Assembly: GCF_002777965.1 (NCBI RefSeq) | Contig: NZ_NGVR01000011.1 | Location: 80,204 to 144,203 of the forward strand | Reading direction: 5' to 3' | DNA: 64,000 nt | DNA from: Proteus columbae | Lineage (GTDB): Bacteria > Pseudomonadota > Gammaproteobacteria > Enterobacterales > Enterobacteriaceae | Part shown: positions 1-10,089 of the stretch, one piece after another | How positions within the stretch are numbered: the stretch's first letter is position 1 | Layout of the letters: each line of letters begins with the position of its first letter | Program-made: the position numbers and the translations under genes | Notes under the pieces: generated by a model | Seen by the model: the letters and a program-made list of their open reading frames with translations, nothing else | Told to the model about the DNA's origin: nothing | The model's database searches: none

Positions 1-817
1 CAATGGCATCTGCCATCATTCGTGTATTGTTTGACATCGTGTCATAGAAAATCGTGATGCGATCTTCTTGATAGTCTGCTGCCCATTTTAGATATAATTC
101 AACGATTTGTGTTGGATTGTCCCGCCATACCACACCGTGGGAAGTAGCAATCATATCGACAGGTAAATTGAAGCCTAAAATTTCATTAATTTTCGGTGTT
201 ACAAGGCGGCTAAAAGGCGTCAAGATATTGGCGTAATAGCGTTGGCATTGCTCAAATAATTCTGTTTGGTCAACTTCATCGTTAAATAAACGTTCATCAC
301 AATAGTGCTGACCAAAGGCATCATTACTAAATAAAATCGCATCACCCGTTAAATAGGTCATCATGCTGTCAGGCCAATGTAACATTGGTGTTTCAACAAA
401 AATCAGTTGTTTGCCATTGCCAATATCTAAGCTATCGCCTGTTTTAACGATATTAAAATTCCATTCAGGGTGATGGTGATGACCATTGATTGAGTCAATC
501 GCGTTTGCTGTGCAGTAAATTGGGGTATTAGGAATAAAAGACATCAGCTCAGTGAGTGCGCCAGCGTGATCTTCTTCTGCATGATTAATAATAATATAAT
601 CAATTTCTTCCAGATTAATTAGTGTGCGTAAATTTTGCACAAATTCACGGCTAAATTTATGATCAACCGTATCAATAAGCACATTCTTTTCTTCACGTAT
701 TAGGTAACTGTTGTAGCTACTGCCTAATAATGTTTTGTATTCAGTGCCATGAAAATCACGAACTTCCCAGTCACGTTGTCCAACCCAATTAACATTATTT
801 TTAACATGAATAGCCAT
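1..817 (-). CDS. norV: Anaerobic nitric oxide reductase flavorubredoxin (partial, 3' end outside window)
   Basis: Flavodiiron protein that reduces NO to N2O in the cytoplasm under anaerobic conditions. The 272 visible codons read [13 protein letters not shown] at the start, then the metallo-beta-lactamase-fold diiron motif NHAEEDHAG, a later diiron region around [16 protein letters not shown], and the start of the flavodoxin domain with the FMN-loop sequence YDTMSNNT. The C-terminal rubredoxin domain would lie beyond position 1. It is divergent from norR, with NorR boxes and a sigma-54-like promoter between them, which supports norV over other flavodiiron proteins. The ATG at 815-817 is the only sensible start. 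Confidence 0.93.
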   Translation of the reverse strand, partial: MAIHVKNNVNWVGQRDWEVRDFHGTEYKTLLGSSYNSYLIREEKNVLIDTVDHKFSREFVQNLRTLINLEEIDYIIINHAEEDHAGALTELMSFIPNTPIYCTANAIDSINGHHHHPEWNFNIVKTGDSLDIGNGKQLIFVETPMLHWPDSMMTYLTGDAILFSNDAFGQHYCDERLFNDEVDQTELFEQCQRYYANILTPFSRLVTPKINEILGFNLPVDMIATSHGVVWRDNPTQIVELYLKWAADYQEDRITIFYDTMSNNTRMMADAI

Positions 818-868
818 TTTGTATTGTTCCTTCTCATTAATCTTTTCATAGGGATATGTATTGATATA

Positions 869-884
869 ATCAAGAAGCATGCCA
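869..884 (-). promoter_or_regulatory. Candidate sigma-54 promoter of norV
   Basis: Minus-strand TGGCATGCTTCTTGAT. The -24 half (TGGCA) matches the sigma-54 consensus well and the spacing is right, but the -12 half is TTGAT where TTGCA is expected. It lies about 50 bases upstream of the norV ATG and 55-125 bases downstream of the NorR boxes, the usual geometry for a NorR-dependent enhancer. The mismatch at -12 keeps this tentative. Confidence 0.5.
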
Positions 885-939
885 GTTTTTATCTTATTGT
901 TTTTTTAATGATTTTTGTTTTTGTGGCGATTTAAATATT

Positions 940-994
940 GTCAATATGACTATCTTTATCATGTCAAAATGACCATAATAATAGTCATAATGAC
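940..994. promoter_or_regulatory. Three NorR enhancer boxes between norV and norR
   Basis: Three perfect copies of GTCA-N3-TGAC occur at 940-950 (spacer ATA), 963-973 (AAA) and 984-994 (TAA). Start-to-start distances are 23 and 21 bases, about two helical turns. The known NorR target is GT-N7-AC, and three sites between norR and norV is the arrangement known from E. coli. The last box ends 14 bases before the norR ATG, so NorR probably also represses its own gene. Confidence 0.88.
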
Positions 995-1008
995 TATGAG
1001 GTGTTTTT

Positions 1009-2526
1009 ATGGGCTTTTCCGTTGATGTGCTGGCTAAAATTGCCATTGAATTACAAAAAGATGTAGGTCATCAAGATAGGTTCCAGCGGCTGGTGACTAC
1101 GCTTCGGCAAGTACTCAGTTGCGATGCAGCAGCGTTGCTTCGTTATGAGCCTCATCAGTTTATTCCATTAGCCATTGATGGTCTTGTGCCTGATGTATTA
1201 GGGCGGCGTTTTTTACTTGAAGGGCATCCTCGTCTTGAAACGATAGCGCGAGCAGGCGATGTGGTTCGTTTTCCTGCGGACAGCGATTTACCCGATCCTT
1301 ATGATGGGCTTATTCCAGATAGAGAACATTTAAAAGTCCATGCCTGTGTGGGATTGCCATTATTTGCGGGACAAGACTTAATTGGTACGTTAACGCTTGA
1401 TGGAATGGATCCTCATCAGTTTGATACCTTCAGTGATGAAGAATTACGTTTAATTGCGGCATTAACCTCTGGTGCATTAAATAATGCGTTATTGATTGAG
1501 CAACTCGAAAATCAAAATATGTTATTTACGCCAACTAATACATTTAAGCCCACAGTAAAAACAGAAATTATTGGTTTATCGCCTTCAATGATGCAACTGA
1601 AAAAAGAGATAGAAATTGTTGCACCCGCAGATATGAATATTTTAGTGAGTGGCGAAACAGGAACTGGTAAAGAGCTGGTGGTAAAAGCCATTCATGAAAT
1701 GTCTAATCGTGCAGATAATCCGTTAGTCTATTTAAATTGCGCCGCACTTCCTGAGAGCGTGGCAGAAAGCGAATTATTTGGGCATGTGAAAGGCGCTTTT
1801 ACCGGCGCAATTAGCCATCGTAGTGGTAAATTTGAAATGGCAGATAACGGAACGTTATTTCTTGATGAAATAGGGGAGTTATCATTATCACTCCAAGCTA
1901 AACTACTGCGTGTCTTACAATATGGCGATATTCAACGAATTGGTGATGATCGTAATTTACGCGTTAATGTACGTGTATTAGCAGCAACAAATCGTGATTT
2001 ATGGGAAGAAGTATTGGCGGGAAATTTCCGTGCCGATCTTTTTCATCGGCTAAGTATTTTTCCTTTGCATGTTCCACCATTACGAGAAAGAGACGAAGAT
2101 ATTTTGCTATTAGTGGGCTATTTTTGTGAGCAATATCGTCAACGTTTTAATCTTACTCAAGTGATTATTAGTCCTGAATTACGTCTTTATTTATTGCACT
2201 ATTCTTGGCCGGGTAATGTGCGTGAATTAGAACATACGATTCACCGAGCAATTGTTTTAGCAAGAGCTGGAAATAAAACCGATAGTCTTATTTTACAAGT
2301 CAGCCATTTTGCTTTGGGGGCTGAAAATCCAACTCACTCTGGTTCTCAATCGTTACCTTCTGAAGAAAAAAATCTAAAAGAAGCTACGGATGAATTTCAG
2401 CGAGACTTAATTAAACAAGCATTGCTACGTAATAACCAAAATTGGGCGGCAACCGCGCGAAAATTATCACTTGATCCGGCTAACCTACGTCGTTTAACAA
2501 AACGCTTAGGATTAAAATCATCATAA
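1009..2526 (+). CDS. norR: NO-responsive sigma-54 activator NorR
   Basis: Bacterial enhancer-binding protein that senses NO through a non-haem iron in its N-terminal GAF domain and activates norV with sigma-54 RNA polymerase. The 505 residues are laid out as GAF domain (about 1-170, with R75 and D99 at the positions of the known iron-site residues), AAA+ domain with Walker A GETGTGKE (215-222), the sigma-54 contact loop GAFTGA (262-267) and Walker B LFLDEIG (283-289), then a Fis-type helix-turn-helix at the C-terminus ([18 protein letters not shown]). A GAGGTG ribosome site precedes the ATG. It is transcribed away from norV. Confidence 0.95.
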   Translation: MGFSVDVLAKIAIELQKDVGHQDRFQRLVTTLRQVLSCDAAALLRYEPHQFIPLAIDGLVPDVLGRRFLLEGHPRLETIARAGDVVRFPADSDLPDPYDGLIPDREHLKVHACVGLPLFAGQDLIGTLTLDGMDPHQFDTFSDEELRLIAALTSGALNNALLIEQLENQNMLFTPTNTFKPTVKTEIIGLSPSMMQLKKEIEIVAPADMNILVSGETGTGKELVVKAIHEMSNRADNPLVYLNCAALPESVAESELFGHVKGAFTGAISHRSGKFEMADNGTLFLDEIGELSLSLQAKLLRVLQYGDIQRIGDDRNLRVNVRVLAATNRDLWEEVLAGNFRADLFHRLSIFPLHVPPLRERDEDILLLVGYFCEQYRQRFNLTQVIISPELRLYLLHYSWPGNVRELEHTIHRAIVLARAGNKTDSLILQVSHFALGAENPTHSGSQSLPSEEKNLKEATDEFQRDLIKQALLRNNQNWAATARKLSLDPANLRRLTKRLGLKSS

Positions 2527-2554
2527 TTTTAAAAAGAAATATCCTAAATAAAAA

Positions 2555-2587
2555 AAGGTAATTTGGGTGCGTGGTCCAAATTACCTT
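2555..2587 (-). terminator. Terminator of the dms operon (convergent with norR)
   Basis: Perfect 12-bp stem, AAGGTAATTTGG at 2555-2566 and CCAAATTACCTT at 2576-2587, with a 9-base loop. On the minus strand it is followed by a T run (the A-rich 2549-2556 on plus), fitting an intrinsic terminator for dmsD; it may also stop norR transcripts. Confidence 0.85.
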
Positions 2588-2625
2588 AAATAATTATGTT
2601 AGGATGATAAGTTGTTAATAAATTT

Positions 2626-3195
2626 CTATTTTCTGAATGCGTTCACCGTGATGGTTACCAGTTCTGTTAACGTGCTATAAAATTGGCTATACCCACTCAT
2701 TTTTAATTTATTTAAATAGTGAGGTAGCCATGTGGTCAAATGAAGGGATAATAATTCATTAACCGCATCTTCTCTTTTTTCTGATGCCAATACCGCTGCT
2801 TGAAATAACATCAAACCGATATGATCAACAGGCTCTGGAAAAGGCGAGTTTACTTTTAAACGTTCCCGTTTTAAAAATTCGCTCAGTGCAAGGGTAGAAT
2901 CCCCTTGTAATAAACCTTCCGGATCTAAATAGACCGAACCCCAAGGGGGGGCAGGCAACGCATTAGGGCCAACAAAAAGATTTTGCCATTGGGTTTTTAA
3001 TTGCTCTGTATCGATAGAAACGGAATCAATTAAACGTTCACACAGACGGCTTTCAATTTTACAAGGCCACTGCGCTGCAAAATCCCCAGTTTTAAAAAAG
3101 TTGAGTGCAGTTTTATTGGTGTCATCATCAGGTGGGAATAAATAACAAATTCCCAATAAATTAAATGCAGCCGCATAATAAGAGAGTCTGCTCAT
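2626..3195 (-). CDS. dmsD: TorD/DmsD-family chaperone for the DMSO reductase
   Basis: Cytoplasmic redox-enzyme maturation protein that binds the twin-arginine leader of DmsA until cofactor insertion and folding are complete. The 189-residue protein keeps the family signature region FVGPNALPAPPWGSVYLD followed by GDSTLALSEFLKRE, close to E. coli DmsD, and a TorD-like all-helical composition. The ATG at 3195 is chosen because AAGGAAG lies about 10 bases upstream; a longer frame would need an in-frame TTG at 3219 without a ribosome site. It is the last gene of dmsABCD, 78 bases after dmsC. Confidence 0.85.
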   Translation of the reverse strand: MSRLSYYAAAFNLLGICYLFPPDDDTNKTALNFFKTGDFAAQWPCKIESRLCERLIDSVSIDTEQLKTQWQNLFVGPNALPAPPWGSVYLDPEGLLQGDSTLALSEFLKRERLKVNSPFPEPVDHIGLMLFQAAVLASEKREDAVNELLSLHLTTWLPHYLNKLKMSGYSQFYSTLTELVTITVNAFRK

Positions 3196-3273
3196 AATTT
3201 TTGATACTTCCTTAAACAAACCCCAATCAATGAGGTTTGTTTTTTATTATTTAAACGACATGCTCAATTACAA

Positions 3274-4173
3274 CTAGTGAATTGAGTAGAAAACATAGCG
3301 CAACATAAAGTCAGCGATAATTGCGATAACACAGCCAAGTGCAAAAATAGACTCAGTGGATTTACCTTGATTTTTAGGGGCTAGGAATTTCACTAAACTA
3401 TAACCACAAGCCAATACTGCAAAGGTTGCTAAGATCCAGCATGTAGTGCGCAATGAACCAATGGAGTAATAGACTTGAATAGGTGATAACGGGAATGTCA
3501 CCGATTTTTGGCTATATAGCGTACTCGTTAAATATTGCTCATAAAAAGGTTGATACAGTAATCGACCGATTAAGCTAAATGCCATTATTCCCCATAACTG
3601 CCATTTCCAGCGCATTGGGAAAGAGGCTTGAGGTATTTCAATACCTAACTTACTTCCTACGCGTTGTAATACTTTGAGCAGCAAAAAGAAAATAGCGGCA
3701 CCAAGCGTTAACATTGCCCCGAAGAACATCACGTAAGTGTTTGGATCCATCCATGTCAAAATGGAGGTATGGCGATAAATTGATGCCATGCAGTAAATAT
3801 CAAATAGCCCAATCAGAATACTGGTACTTAATAACAGCATTGAGAGTTTACGAGTGCGCCAGAGCCATAAGAAGGTTAAGCCTAGACAACCGACAAAAAT
3901 AGCAGTGACGGCAACTTCACGACTTAGCCAAGCAGAAAAAACATTTCTAATCGCATTAGGGGCATTTAATGGCACGCCTAAGTGAGTGATTGAGGCAATA
4001 GAGCCTATACCTGCTAATCCACAAATAACAAATAAGGCCAATAGCATAAAGCGATAATAGCTTTCTGCATTGAGATAATGAGAAAGGCGACGAGCAAAAA
4101 GCCCTGTTGTTAGTGCAAGACCAATGGTCGCATTCATCATAAATGTGAAGATTAATAATGACCATTCATTCAT
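3274..4173 (-). CDS. dmsC: DMSO reductase membrane anchor subunit
   Basis: Integral inner-membrane subunit that oxidises menaquinol and passes electrons to the iron-sulphur subunit DmsB. The 299 residues contain about eight hydrophobic helices separated by short polar loops, the DmsC/NrfD-like anchor pattern. Its ATG overlaps the dmsB stop by four bases (ATGA, 4170-4173), indicating translational coupling. E. coli DmsC is of similar length (287). The position after dmsA and dmsB leaves little doubt about the role. Confidence 0.88.
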   Translation of the reverse strand: MNEWSLLIFTFMMNATIGLALTTGLFARRLSHYLNAESYYRFMLLALFVICGLAGIGSIASITHLGVPLNAPNAIRNVFSAWLSREVAVTAIFVGCLGLTFLWLWRTRKLSMLLLSTSILIGLFDIYCMASIYRHTSILTWMDPNTYVMFFGAMLTLGAAIFFLLLKVLQRVGSKLGIEIPQASFPMRWKWQLWGIMAFSLIGRLLYQPFYEQYLTSTLYSQKSVTFPLSPIQVYYSIGSLRTTCWILATFAVLACGYSLVKFLAPKNQGKSTESIFALGCVIAIIADFMLRYVFYSIH

Positions 4174-4811
4174 TTTCTTTCTCCCTTATTATTGATCCCG
4201 TCATTATTGGCACCCTGATGTGGGTTAATAACAAGGTTTGGATGCGTTATTTCAGGGGAAGGTAAACCCGTGACATAATCTAAATCGCCATAGCGTTCAC
4301 GTAGTTCATCAATAGGGCCAAATTGGATTGCACCTAGCGGACAAGTGGCGACACAAACTGGTTGCTCACCTTTTTGCTGTAAATCGATACAAAAGTCGCA
4401 TTTTGACATCTGTTTAGTGTCTGGGTTCATCTGTGGCGCGCCATAAGGGCAAGACCACGCACAAGCACCACAACCGACGCATTTGTCTGTATCTACCATG
4501 ACAATGCCATCACCTTCACGCTTATGCATTGCTGTTGTTGGGCAGTTTTTAACACAAATAGGATCGTCACAATGGTTACAAGAAATAGATAACGTGTAAG
4601 CAAAGACATTATTGATCAGCGCACCTTGAGGATTACGGTTATAACCACCGCCCGTGATTTCATAGACACGGCGAAATTTGCGTCCGACATCAAGGTTGTT
4701 TTTATCTTTACAAGCAACCTGACACGCCTTACAACCTGAACAGCGAGCGCTGTCGATATAAAACCCTAACTGTTTATTGCTCACAGCGGGATAAACGATA
4801 AATTTACTCAT
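4170..4811 (-). CDS. dmsB: DMSO reductase iron-sulphur subunit
   Basis: Electron-transfer subunit carrying four [4Fe-4S] clusters between DmsC and the molybdenum subunit. The 213-residue protein, starting MSKFIVYPAVSNKQ, has four ferredoxin-type cysteine groups: CSGCKACQVAC, CNHCDDPICVKNC, CVGCGACAWSC and CDFC followed by PVCVATC. The ATG at 4811 overlaps the dmsA stop by four bases (4808-4811). A longer frame into dmsA exists but would add 29 residues that overlap the dmsA 3' end and have no ferredoxin character. Confidence 0.92.
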   Translation of the reverse strand: MSKFIVYPAVSNKQLGFYIDSARCSGCKACQVACKDKNNLDVGRKFRRVYEITGGGYNRNPQGALINNVFAYTLSISCNHCDDPICVKNCPTTAMHKREGDGIVMVDTDKCVGCGACAWSCPYGAPQMNPDTKQMSKCDFCIDLQQKGEQPVCVATCPLGAIQFGPIDELRERYGDLDYVTGLPSPEITHPNLVINPHQGANNDGINNKGERK

Positions 4812-7228
4812 GCTTTTGCTACCTCGACCAATAATGTTTGGTGAGCATTGCCGTGTGCCATTGCGGTGCTTCGGGATGATGTTAATACGTTGGCACATCC
4901 ACCTTGATCTATGCCTTTTGCATCAGGTTGCCACCAAGCACCTGCTTGCAAGGCGACGACACCAGGCATAATTCGTTGTGTTAATTTGACGGGAACCATC
5001 GTTACCCCGCGATCGTTATACACTTTGACTTTCTCGCCCTCTTTGATGTTTCTATCTTGGGCATCTAAGGGATTTAACCAGAGTTCTTGGCGTTGTACTT
5101 CTTGCAACCAAGGGTTGGCAAATTGCGTTGAGTTTGCGCGGTTACGCCCTTTCCAAGTGATAAGTTGTAACGGGAATTTATCCGTTAACGTATCTTCAGG
5201 GCCCTCAATGGCGGGTACATAATGAGAGAGTGCAGGAATATCGACATTATTCATGTCATATAAACGCTTAGAGAAGATCTCAATTTTGCCTGATGGTGTT
5301 GGGAATGGATTATTCTCGATATCTTGGATATTTTTCTCAAACGCCACATTTTGAGTGTGAGGACGATGTTTTAATAGATGACGACGTTTAACCAATAACT
5401 CTTTAAAGGTTGGAATACCGTCTTCAGGACGTTTAACACTTGCGTCATCAACTAAATATTCAATCCAATCACGGTCAGTCTCTTTACCTTCGCTAAATTG
5501 TTCGCCTACACCTAATTTATCGGCAACTTCACGTAACCAATCGTAGTCAGTACGACGCTCAAATTCAGGTTCAATCACCTTTTCAGAAAGAATAATGTAG
5601 TCGCCATAACTCCATGTACCACCGATGTTCCAACGTTCTAAGAAGCTGGTTTCTGGCAGTAAAATATCGGCATATTTTGCACTTGGTGTCAGATAGAGAT
5701 CACTACAAACGATAAATTCTACTTTCGATTCATCTTCAAGTACTTTCGCAGCATGAAGAATATCGGTGTTTTGGTTTGTCATGTAGTTACCCGCCATTGA
5801 GAAAATCATCTTGATTTCAGTATCAAGTTTCTCTGCATTCAGTAACCCATTTTGTGGTGTGACTAAATTTTTATCTTCACACGCTTGTACCCAGTTGGTG
5901 ATATTGATTTTCGCTTTTACTGGATTGGTTAATAGGCTTGGCCCTGCGATGGTTTTACGCAATTCAGAGTTTAATGCCATTCCATAACCCGCGGCCCAAC
6001 CACCACGCACTCCCACATTTCCCGTGATAGTGGCAAGTAATGTTGCACCACGCGCCGTCCGTTCACCACAAATATGGCGCTGAGGTCCCCAGCCTTGCAT
6101 TAAAGCAGCAGGTTTTGTCGATGCGTATTCACGAGCTAATTGTTTAATAGTATCAGCCGGCACTTTGGTAATAGTTTCTGCCCATTCAGGGGTTTTCTTA
6201 ATGCCATCTTTTTTACCCATTAAATAGGCAACTAAAGACTCATTTTCAGCCACACCTTCGGGCATTTGGTGTTCATCAAAGCCAACTGTGTATTTATCAA
6301 TAAAGGCTTGGTCATGCAGGTTTTCACTGACGATGACATACATCATTGCATCCATCATCGCGTTATCTGTTGTTGGCAGTAAAGGTATCCATTGATCAGC
6401 TAAAGAAGAAGCGGTATCAGAATAACGAGGGTCAACGACAATAAATTTAGTGCCATTTTTCTTCATTTTTTGGAAAAAATGGTTTGAATGACCAAAAATA
6501 GTTTCATTAGGGTTATGACCCCATAAAATTACAAGAGGGGTATTTTCTAATGTGTCGAGTGTACTGCCACTGGCTGCGGTGCCGTAAGTATAAGGTGTGA
6601 CCGCAAGAGTATTACCGTTACTGACAGAGTGATAGTTTTCCAGAAAACCACCAGTGATATTAAACAGGCGACGTAACATATTCGCACCTGAGAAAATACC
6701 ACCAGTGACGCCCGTACTTAAGCTTACAAAGCGAGACGCTGGGCCATATTGCTGGTTAATGCGCTGCATATTTTGCGCAATAAGTGTGGTGGCTTCTTCC
6801 CAAGTAATGCGTTCAAATTTGCCTTCGCCACGTTTTCCAACGCGTTTCATTGGGTATTTTAAACGGTCTGGGTGATAGACAAATTTACGATAACCACGGC
6901 CTCGTACACAGGCACGCATAATAGGCATATCTTCATCTAAATCAGCATCTGGGCGTGTGCTAATACGGGTGACTTTGCCATCTTTTACATGAGCACGAAT
7001 GTCACATTTACCACCACAGTCAAAGCTACTACAGGTTGAAACAACGCGCTCACCATCTTCGGTTGTTATTGATTTTACTGGGATAGCGTTACCTGTTGTC
7101 GCAGCAAAAGCGTTTGATGCGAGAAAAGGAAGGGTGATTAATGCTGAGCTCGCTTGAATAAAGTGACGGCGGCTAACATCGTTGAGAATGCTCTTTGTAT
7201 CACTATCGTGATCGGACTGATTGCTCAT
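4808..7228 (-). CDS. dmsA: DMSO reductase catalytic subunit, molybdopterin-dependent
   Basis: Periplasm-facing bis-molybdopterin-guanine-dinucleotide enzyme that reduces DMSO or related S/N-oxides in anaerobic respiration. The 806 residues start with a twin-arginine signal (SRRHFIQ at about 19-25, then a hydrophobic stretch ending ASNAFA), followed by the N-terminal cluster motif C-x4-C-x3-C (66, 71, 75) and C107, the molybdopterin oxidoreductase core, and a C-terminal dinucleotide-binding domain. ATG 7228 follows AAGGTAGAG; the upstream in-frame ATG at 7249 lies before that ribosome site and is rejected. Assignment as DmsA rather than the YnfE/F paralogues rests on context and is less certain. 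Confidence 0.9.
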   Translation of the reverse strand: MSNQSDHDSDTKSILNDVSRRHFIQASSALITLPFLASNAFAATTGNAIPVKSITTEDGERVVSTCSSFDCGGKCDIRAHVKDGKVTRISTRPDADLDEDMPIMRACVRGRGYRKFVYHPDRLKYPMKRVGKRGEGKFERITWEEATTLIAQNMQRINQQYGPASRFVSLSTGVTGGIFSGANMLRRLFNITGGFLENYHSVSNGNTLAVTPYTYGTAASGSTLDTLENTPLVILWGHNPNETIFGHSNHFFQKMKKNGTKFIVVDPRYSDTASSLADQWIPLLPTTDNAMMDAMMYVIVSENLHDQAFIDKYTVGFDEHQMPEGVAENESLVAYLMGKKDGIKKTPEWAETITKVPADTIKQLAREYASTKPAALMQGWGPQRHICGERTARGATLLATITGNVGVRGGWAAGYGMALNSELRKTIAGPSLLTNPVKAKINITNWVQACEDKNLVTPQNGLLNAEKLDTEIKMIFSMAGNYMTNQNTDILHAAKVLEDESKVEFIVCSDLYLTPSAKYADILLPETSFLERWNIGGTWSYGDYIILSEKVIEPEFERRTDYDWLREVADKLGVGEQFSEGKETDRDWIEYLVDDASVKRPEDGIPTFKELLVKRRHLLKHRPHTQNVAFEKNIQDIENNPFPTPSGKIEIFSKRLYDMNNVDIPALSHYVPAIEGPEDTLTDKFPLQLITWKGRNRANSTQFANPWLQEVQRQELWLNPLDAQDRNIKEGEKVKVYNDRGVTMVPVKLTQRIMPGVVALQAGAWWQPDAKGIDQGGCANVLTSSRSTAMAHGNAHQTLLVEVAKA

Positions 7229-7674
7229 AATGAACTCTACCTTAAACATAATAGGCGGATCCCGATATACCCGATACTTGATATAAAGAATGTGCGTGAT
7301 TTTTCTAGGCTATGAATAAAGGGAATGTCTGGTATCCGCTGCATTATTATTGAATGCATAGATAATTGCAGAGCGCTCGAAATCACCTCTGCGAGAGGGA
7401 TAGTAGTTGATTAATCTTTTGCCAACATTCTAAAACCAGACAATGACATTTGAATTTCAGCCTATTTATGATGGGTGTTAAAAGTGCGTTTTTTGTTTGT
7501 TAATAAGGTTTGTTAAATAGATATCAAGAAGGTTTAAATTTCACATAAGTTACATTCGTTATTTATATGAATATATAGCGATTTTGGTTATATAGGTCAT
7601 TATTTGCCAGTGTGTCGAGCATGGGATAACTGCTATATTAAAAGGACGAAAATAAAAAGAGAGTGACCTAAATT
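7229..7674. other. Intergenic region dmsA - araC-type gene
   Basis: 446 bases holding the divergent promoters of dmsABCD and the AraC-type gene. Seen here are a direct repeat CCCGATA at 7260-7276, and a widely spaced inverted pair GTCTGGT (about 7327) and ACCAGAC (about 7435). No full FNR box (TTGAT-N4-ATCAA) was found; half-sites TTGAT at 7278 and 7407 and ATCAA near 7523 are present, so anaerobic control of dms cannot be assigned to a site. Confidence 0.4.
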
Positions 7675-8460
7675 GTGAGAAATGTACCTTTAAAAAGCGT
7701 TGATTCACTTGACCGAGATGTTATTGCGCTGGGTACAGACTATTTGCCCAATACATTGTTAGAAACGCATCAACATCGTCGAGCTCAATTTTTATACCCT
7801 GCCACAGGCTTAATTGAAGTGAGTACAGATGATGGTGAATGGGTTATTCCACCGTCTTGTGGTGTATGGATCCCGCCAGAAACAGGTCATGAAACTCGTA
7901 TGTTAGATGTAAGTACTCGAAGCTTGTATATCGAGCCTTCCGCAGCACCTCGTCATAGCAAACAGTGCGAAGTTGTCAGTGTTTCTCCTCTTTTCCGTCA
8001 ACTATTGCTTGATGCCGTGGATGTGCCTGCTGAATACGATAAAAAAGGGCGAGATGGTCTTTTAATGCAGTTAATCCTATGTGAATTAGCGAAAGCAAAA
8101 CCGTTACCGTTTTTTGCTCCGATCCCACAAGACAGTAAATTAGCTAAATTATGCCGTGATTTTATTCGTAATCCTAAAATAGATTCTTTACCCCAACAGT
8201 GGGCAGATAGATTACATAAAAGTGAGCGTTCTTTTAGCCGCTTTTTCCGTCAGCAAACAGGAATGTCATTTTCACAATGGCGACAACAAGTCTGTTTATT
8301 GAATTCATTAACACAAATCTTATCAGGACGCGGTATTACCGAAATTGCCTTTGATTTGGGTTATAACAGTGCCGGCTCATTCTCGACGATGTTTAAAAAA
8401 CAGATGGGGCAATCGCCTTCTCATTTTAGTATGGATGCACTGGATATTGATAGATTTTAG
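7675..8460 (+). CDS. AraC-family regulator with N-terminal cupin domain
   Basis: Predicted DNA-binding regulator of 261 residues: an AraC-type cupin ligand-binding domain in the first 100 residues (HQHRRAQFLYPATGLIEV, then WVIPPSCGVWIPPETGHETRM), and two helix-turn-helix motifs at the C-terminus ending GYNSAGSFSTMFKKQMGQSPSHF. The architecture matches the NimR/YeaM-like group, whose members usually control a neighbouring efflux gene, but here the adjacent pump SmvA already has SmvR. Start is a GTG with AGAGAGTG about nine bases upstream; there is no usable ATG near the N-terminus. Target unknown. Confidence 0.75.
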   Translation: MRNVPLKSVDSLDRDVIALGTDYLPNTLLETHQHRRAQFLYPATGLIEVSTDDGEWVIPPSCGVWIPPETGHETRMLDVSTRSLYIEPSAAPRHSKQCEVVSVSPLFRQLLLDAVDVPAEYDKKGRDGLLMQLILCELAKAKPLPFFAPIPQDSKLAKLCRDFIRNPKIDSLPQQWADRLHKSERSFSRFFRQQTGMSFSQWRQQVCLLNSLTQILSGRGITEIAFDLGYNSAGSFSTMFKKQMGQSPSHFSMDALDIDRF

Positions 8461-8487
8461 TTTATAAAGATATTCGTTAGTCATTAA

Positions 8488-8510
8488 AAACGCGCCATTT
8501 CGGCGCGTTT
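8488..8510. terminator. Bidirectional terminator between the AraC-type gene and smvA
   Basis: Perfect 9-bp GC-rich stem AAACGCGCC (8488-8496) and GGCGCGTTT (8502-8510) with loop ATTTC, flanked by T-rich sequence on plus and A-rich sequence on the other side. It lies between two convergent genes. Confidence 0.88.
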
Positions 8511-8529
8511 ATTTTGCATAATATCTTTG

Positions 8530-10032
8530 CTAATTTAAGCTGGTTTTCCTCACTGCATTACGTAAACAATAAGGCAAAAAGAGTAAACTGAGAGCGGTAA
8601 TAATTGCCGTCGCGATTAGTACAACAAAGAAAGCATTTTCAAAGGCGATATTTGCTTGAGATATCACAAGAGAAGCCACGTCAATTGGCAGTCTTTCTGC
8701 CACAATAAGAGCCTCATCTAAACTGTCATATACCGCATCATCAACGGTTAATGAATTAGGTAACATCAGTTTTAAGGTGTATACCGTACTCATCAAACTG
8801 CCCATAAATGTCACGCCAATCACACTGCCGAGCTCATAAGCCACATCTTCAATTGATGCTGCCATGCCCGCTTGTCTATCTGCGACACTCAACATAATTG
8901 ATGTCGATGCGGTGGTAAAAATAATACCTAAACCAAAGCCAATTAAGAATAAGCTACCAATTAACACCATTGGAGATGTTGTTTGATAAACGGCAATTAA
9001 CCACAGATTTCCCACTAAAGTAAGCATAAATCCAGCAATAATTAAGCGAACTTCACCTAAACGTACCAAGAAATAACCTGCCAATGGAGAAGCAAGTACG
9101 GAGCCAATAGGAATGGGTAAAATGACCAGCGCTGCGTTAAGTGGGGTAAAACCCGCAACAAGCTGTAAACGCTGGCTAAGCAATAATTCAATGCCTACAA
9201 TGATCACCATAGAAAGTACGGCCATTAAAATACCGATGCTAAAATAGCGGTTTTTAAATAACCTAAAGTCAATCATTGGGTGAGCTTGCTTACGTTGGCG
9301 TAGAGTAAATAGAGTGAGAAAAACGGCTGCAACAATGGTGGCAATCGTAGCTTCATTCCACTGTGTATAAGGTTTCCCTATCTCTTTTAAGGCATAAATG
9401 GCACTGATCAAACCCACTAAAATGAGTACTGAGCTTAAATAATCAATTTTATGAGTACTATATCCCGAAAACTTAGGGATAAGCCAAATAGAAAACGGTA
9501 ATACAAAAAGAACAATGGGGACGTTAATTAAAAAGACAGAGCCCCACCAAAAATTATTTAATAAAATACCACCAATTAAAGGCCCTAAAGCAGCACCGCC
9601 AGAAGCAACCGCAGACCAAATGCCAATCGCAATAGCTCGCTCTTGTGGATCGCTAAAAACTTGGCGCACTATTGATAGTGTAGCTGGCATACTCATTGCG
9701 GCGCCCACGGCTAAAAAACCTCGAGAAGCAATTAAAGTGGTCGCCGAAGGTGAAAATGCGGCACACAATGAAGCGAGTGCAAATAGTGGCAATCCACTAA
9801 TAAATAATGTTTTATGACCAATTCTGTCTGTGAGCATACCTGCTGCAGGTAATAATCCGGCAACAATTAATGGATAAGCATTCATTATCCAAAGTTTTTC
9901 TGAAGCACTTGCGTTTAAATCATGAGTTAAACGTGGCAATGCGGTATAAAGCACGGTTACATCAACAACAATGAGAAACAACATGCTAGATACCAAAAGT
10001 AATACTATCCAACGTTTATAATCTTTTATCAT
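8530..10032 (-). CDS. smvA: MFS efflux pump SmvA (DHA2 family)
   Basis: Inner-membrane proton-driven exporter of cationic compounds such as methyl viologen and biguanide or quaternary biocides. The 500 residues contain about 14 hydrophobic helices, as in the DHA2 family, with the conserved loop GMLTDRIGHKTLF between helices 2 and 3 and the sequence SGGAALGPLIGG in helix 5. It is divergent from a TetR-type regulator, the smvA-smvR arrangement known in Klebsiella and Proteus. The ATG at 10032 has a weak GAGAT ribosome site. Confidence 0.85.
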   Translation of the reverse strand: MIKDYKRWIVLLLVSSMLFLIVVDVTVLYTALPRLTHDLNASASEKLWIMNAYPLIVAGLLPAAGMLTDRIGHKTLFISGLPLFALASLCAAFSPSATTLIASRGFLAVGAAMSMPATLSIVRQVFSDPQERAIAIGIWSAVASGGAALGPLIGGILLNNFWWGSVFLINVPIVLFVLPFSIWLIPKFSGYSTHKIDYLSSVLILVGLISAIYALKEIGKPYTQWNEATIATIVAAVFLTLFTLRQRKQAHPMIDFRLFKNRYFSIGILMAVLSMVIIVGIELLLSQRLQLVAGFTPLNAALVILPIPIGSVLASPLAGYFLVRLGEVRLIIAGFMLTLVGNLWLIAVYQTTSPMVLIGSLFLIGFGLGIIFTTASTSIMLSVADRQAGMAASIEDVAYELGSVIGVTFMGSLMSTVYTLKLMLPNSLTVDDAVYDSLDEALIVAERLPIDVASLVISQANIAFENAFFVVLIATAIITALSLLFLPYCLRNAVRKTSLN

Positions 10033-10089
10033 AGAAATCTCAGTTATTTTTATGTGTATTATTTTTACTAGCGGCTACAATATAAATCC

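Noticed and set aside
7229..7674. FNR box for dmsABCD
   Set aside because: Only half-sites found; no TTGAT-N4-ATCAA with more than a few matches on the second half.
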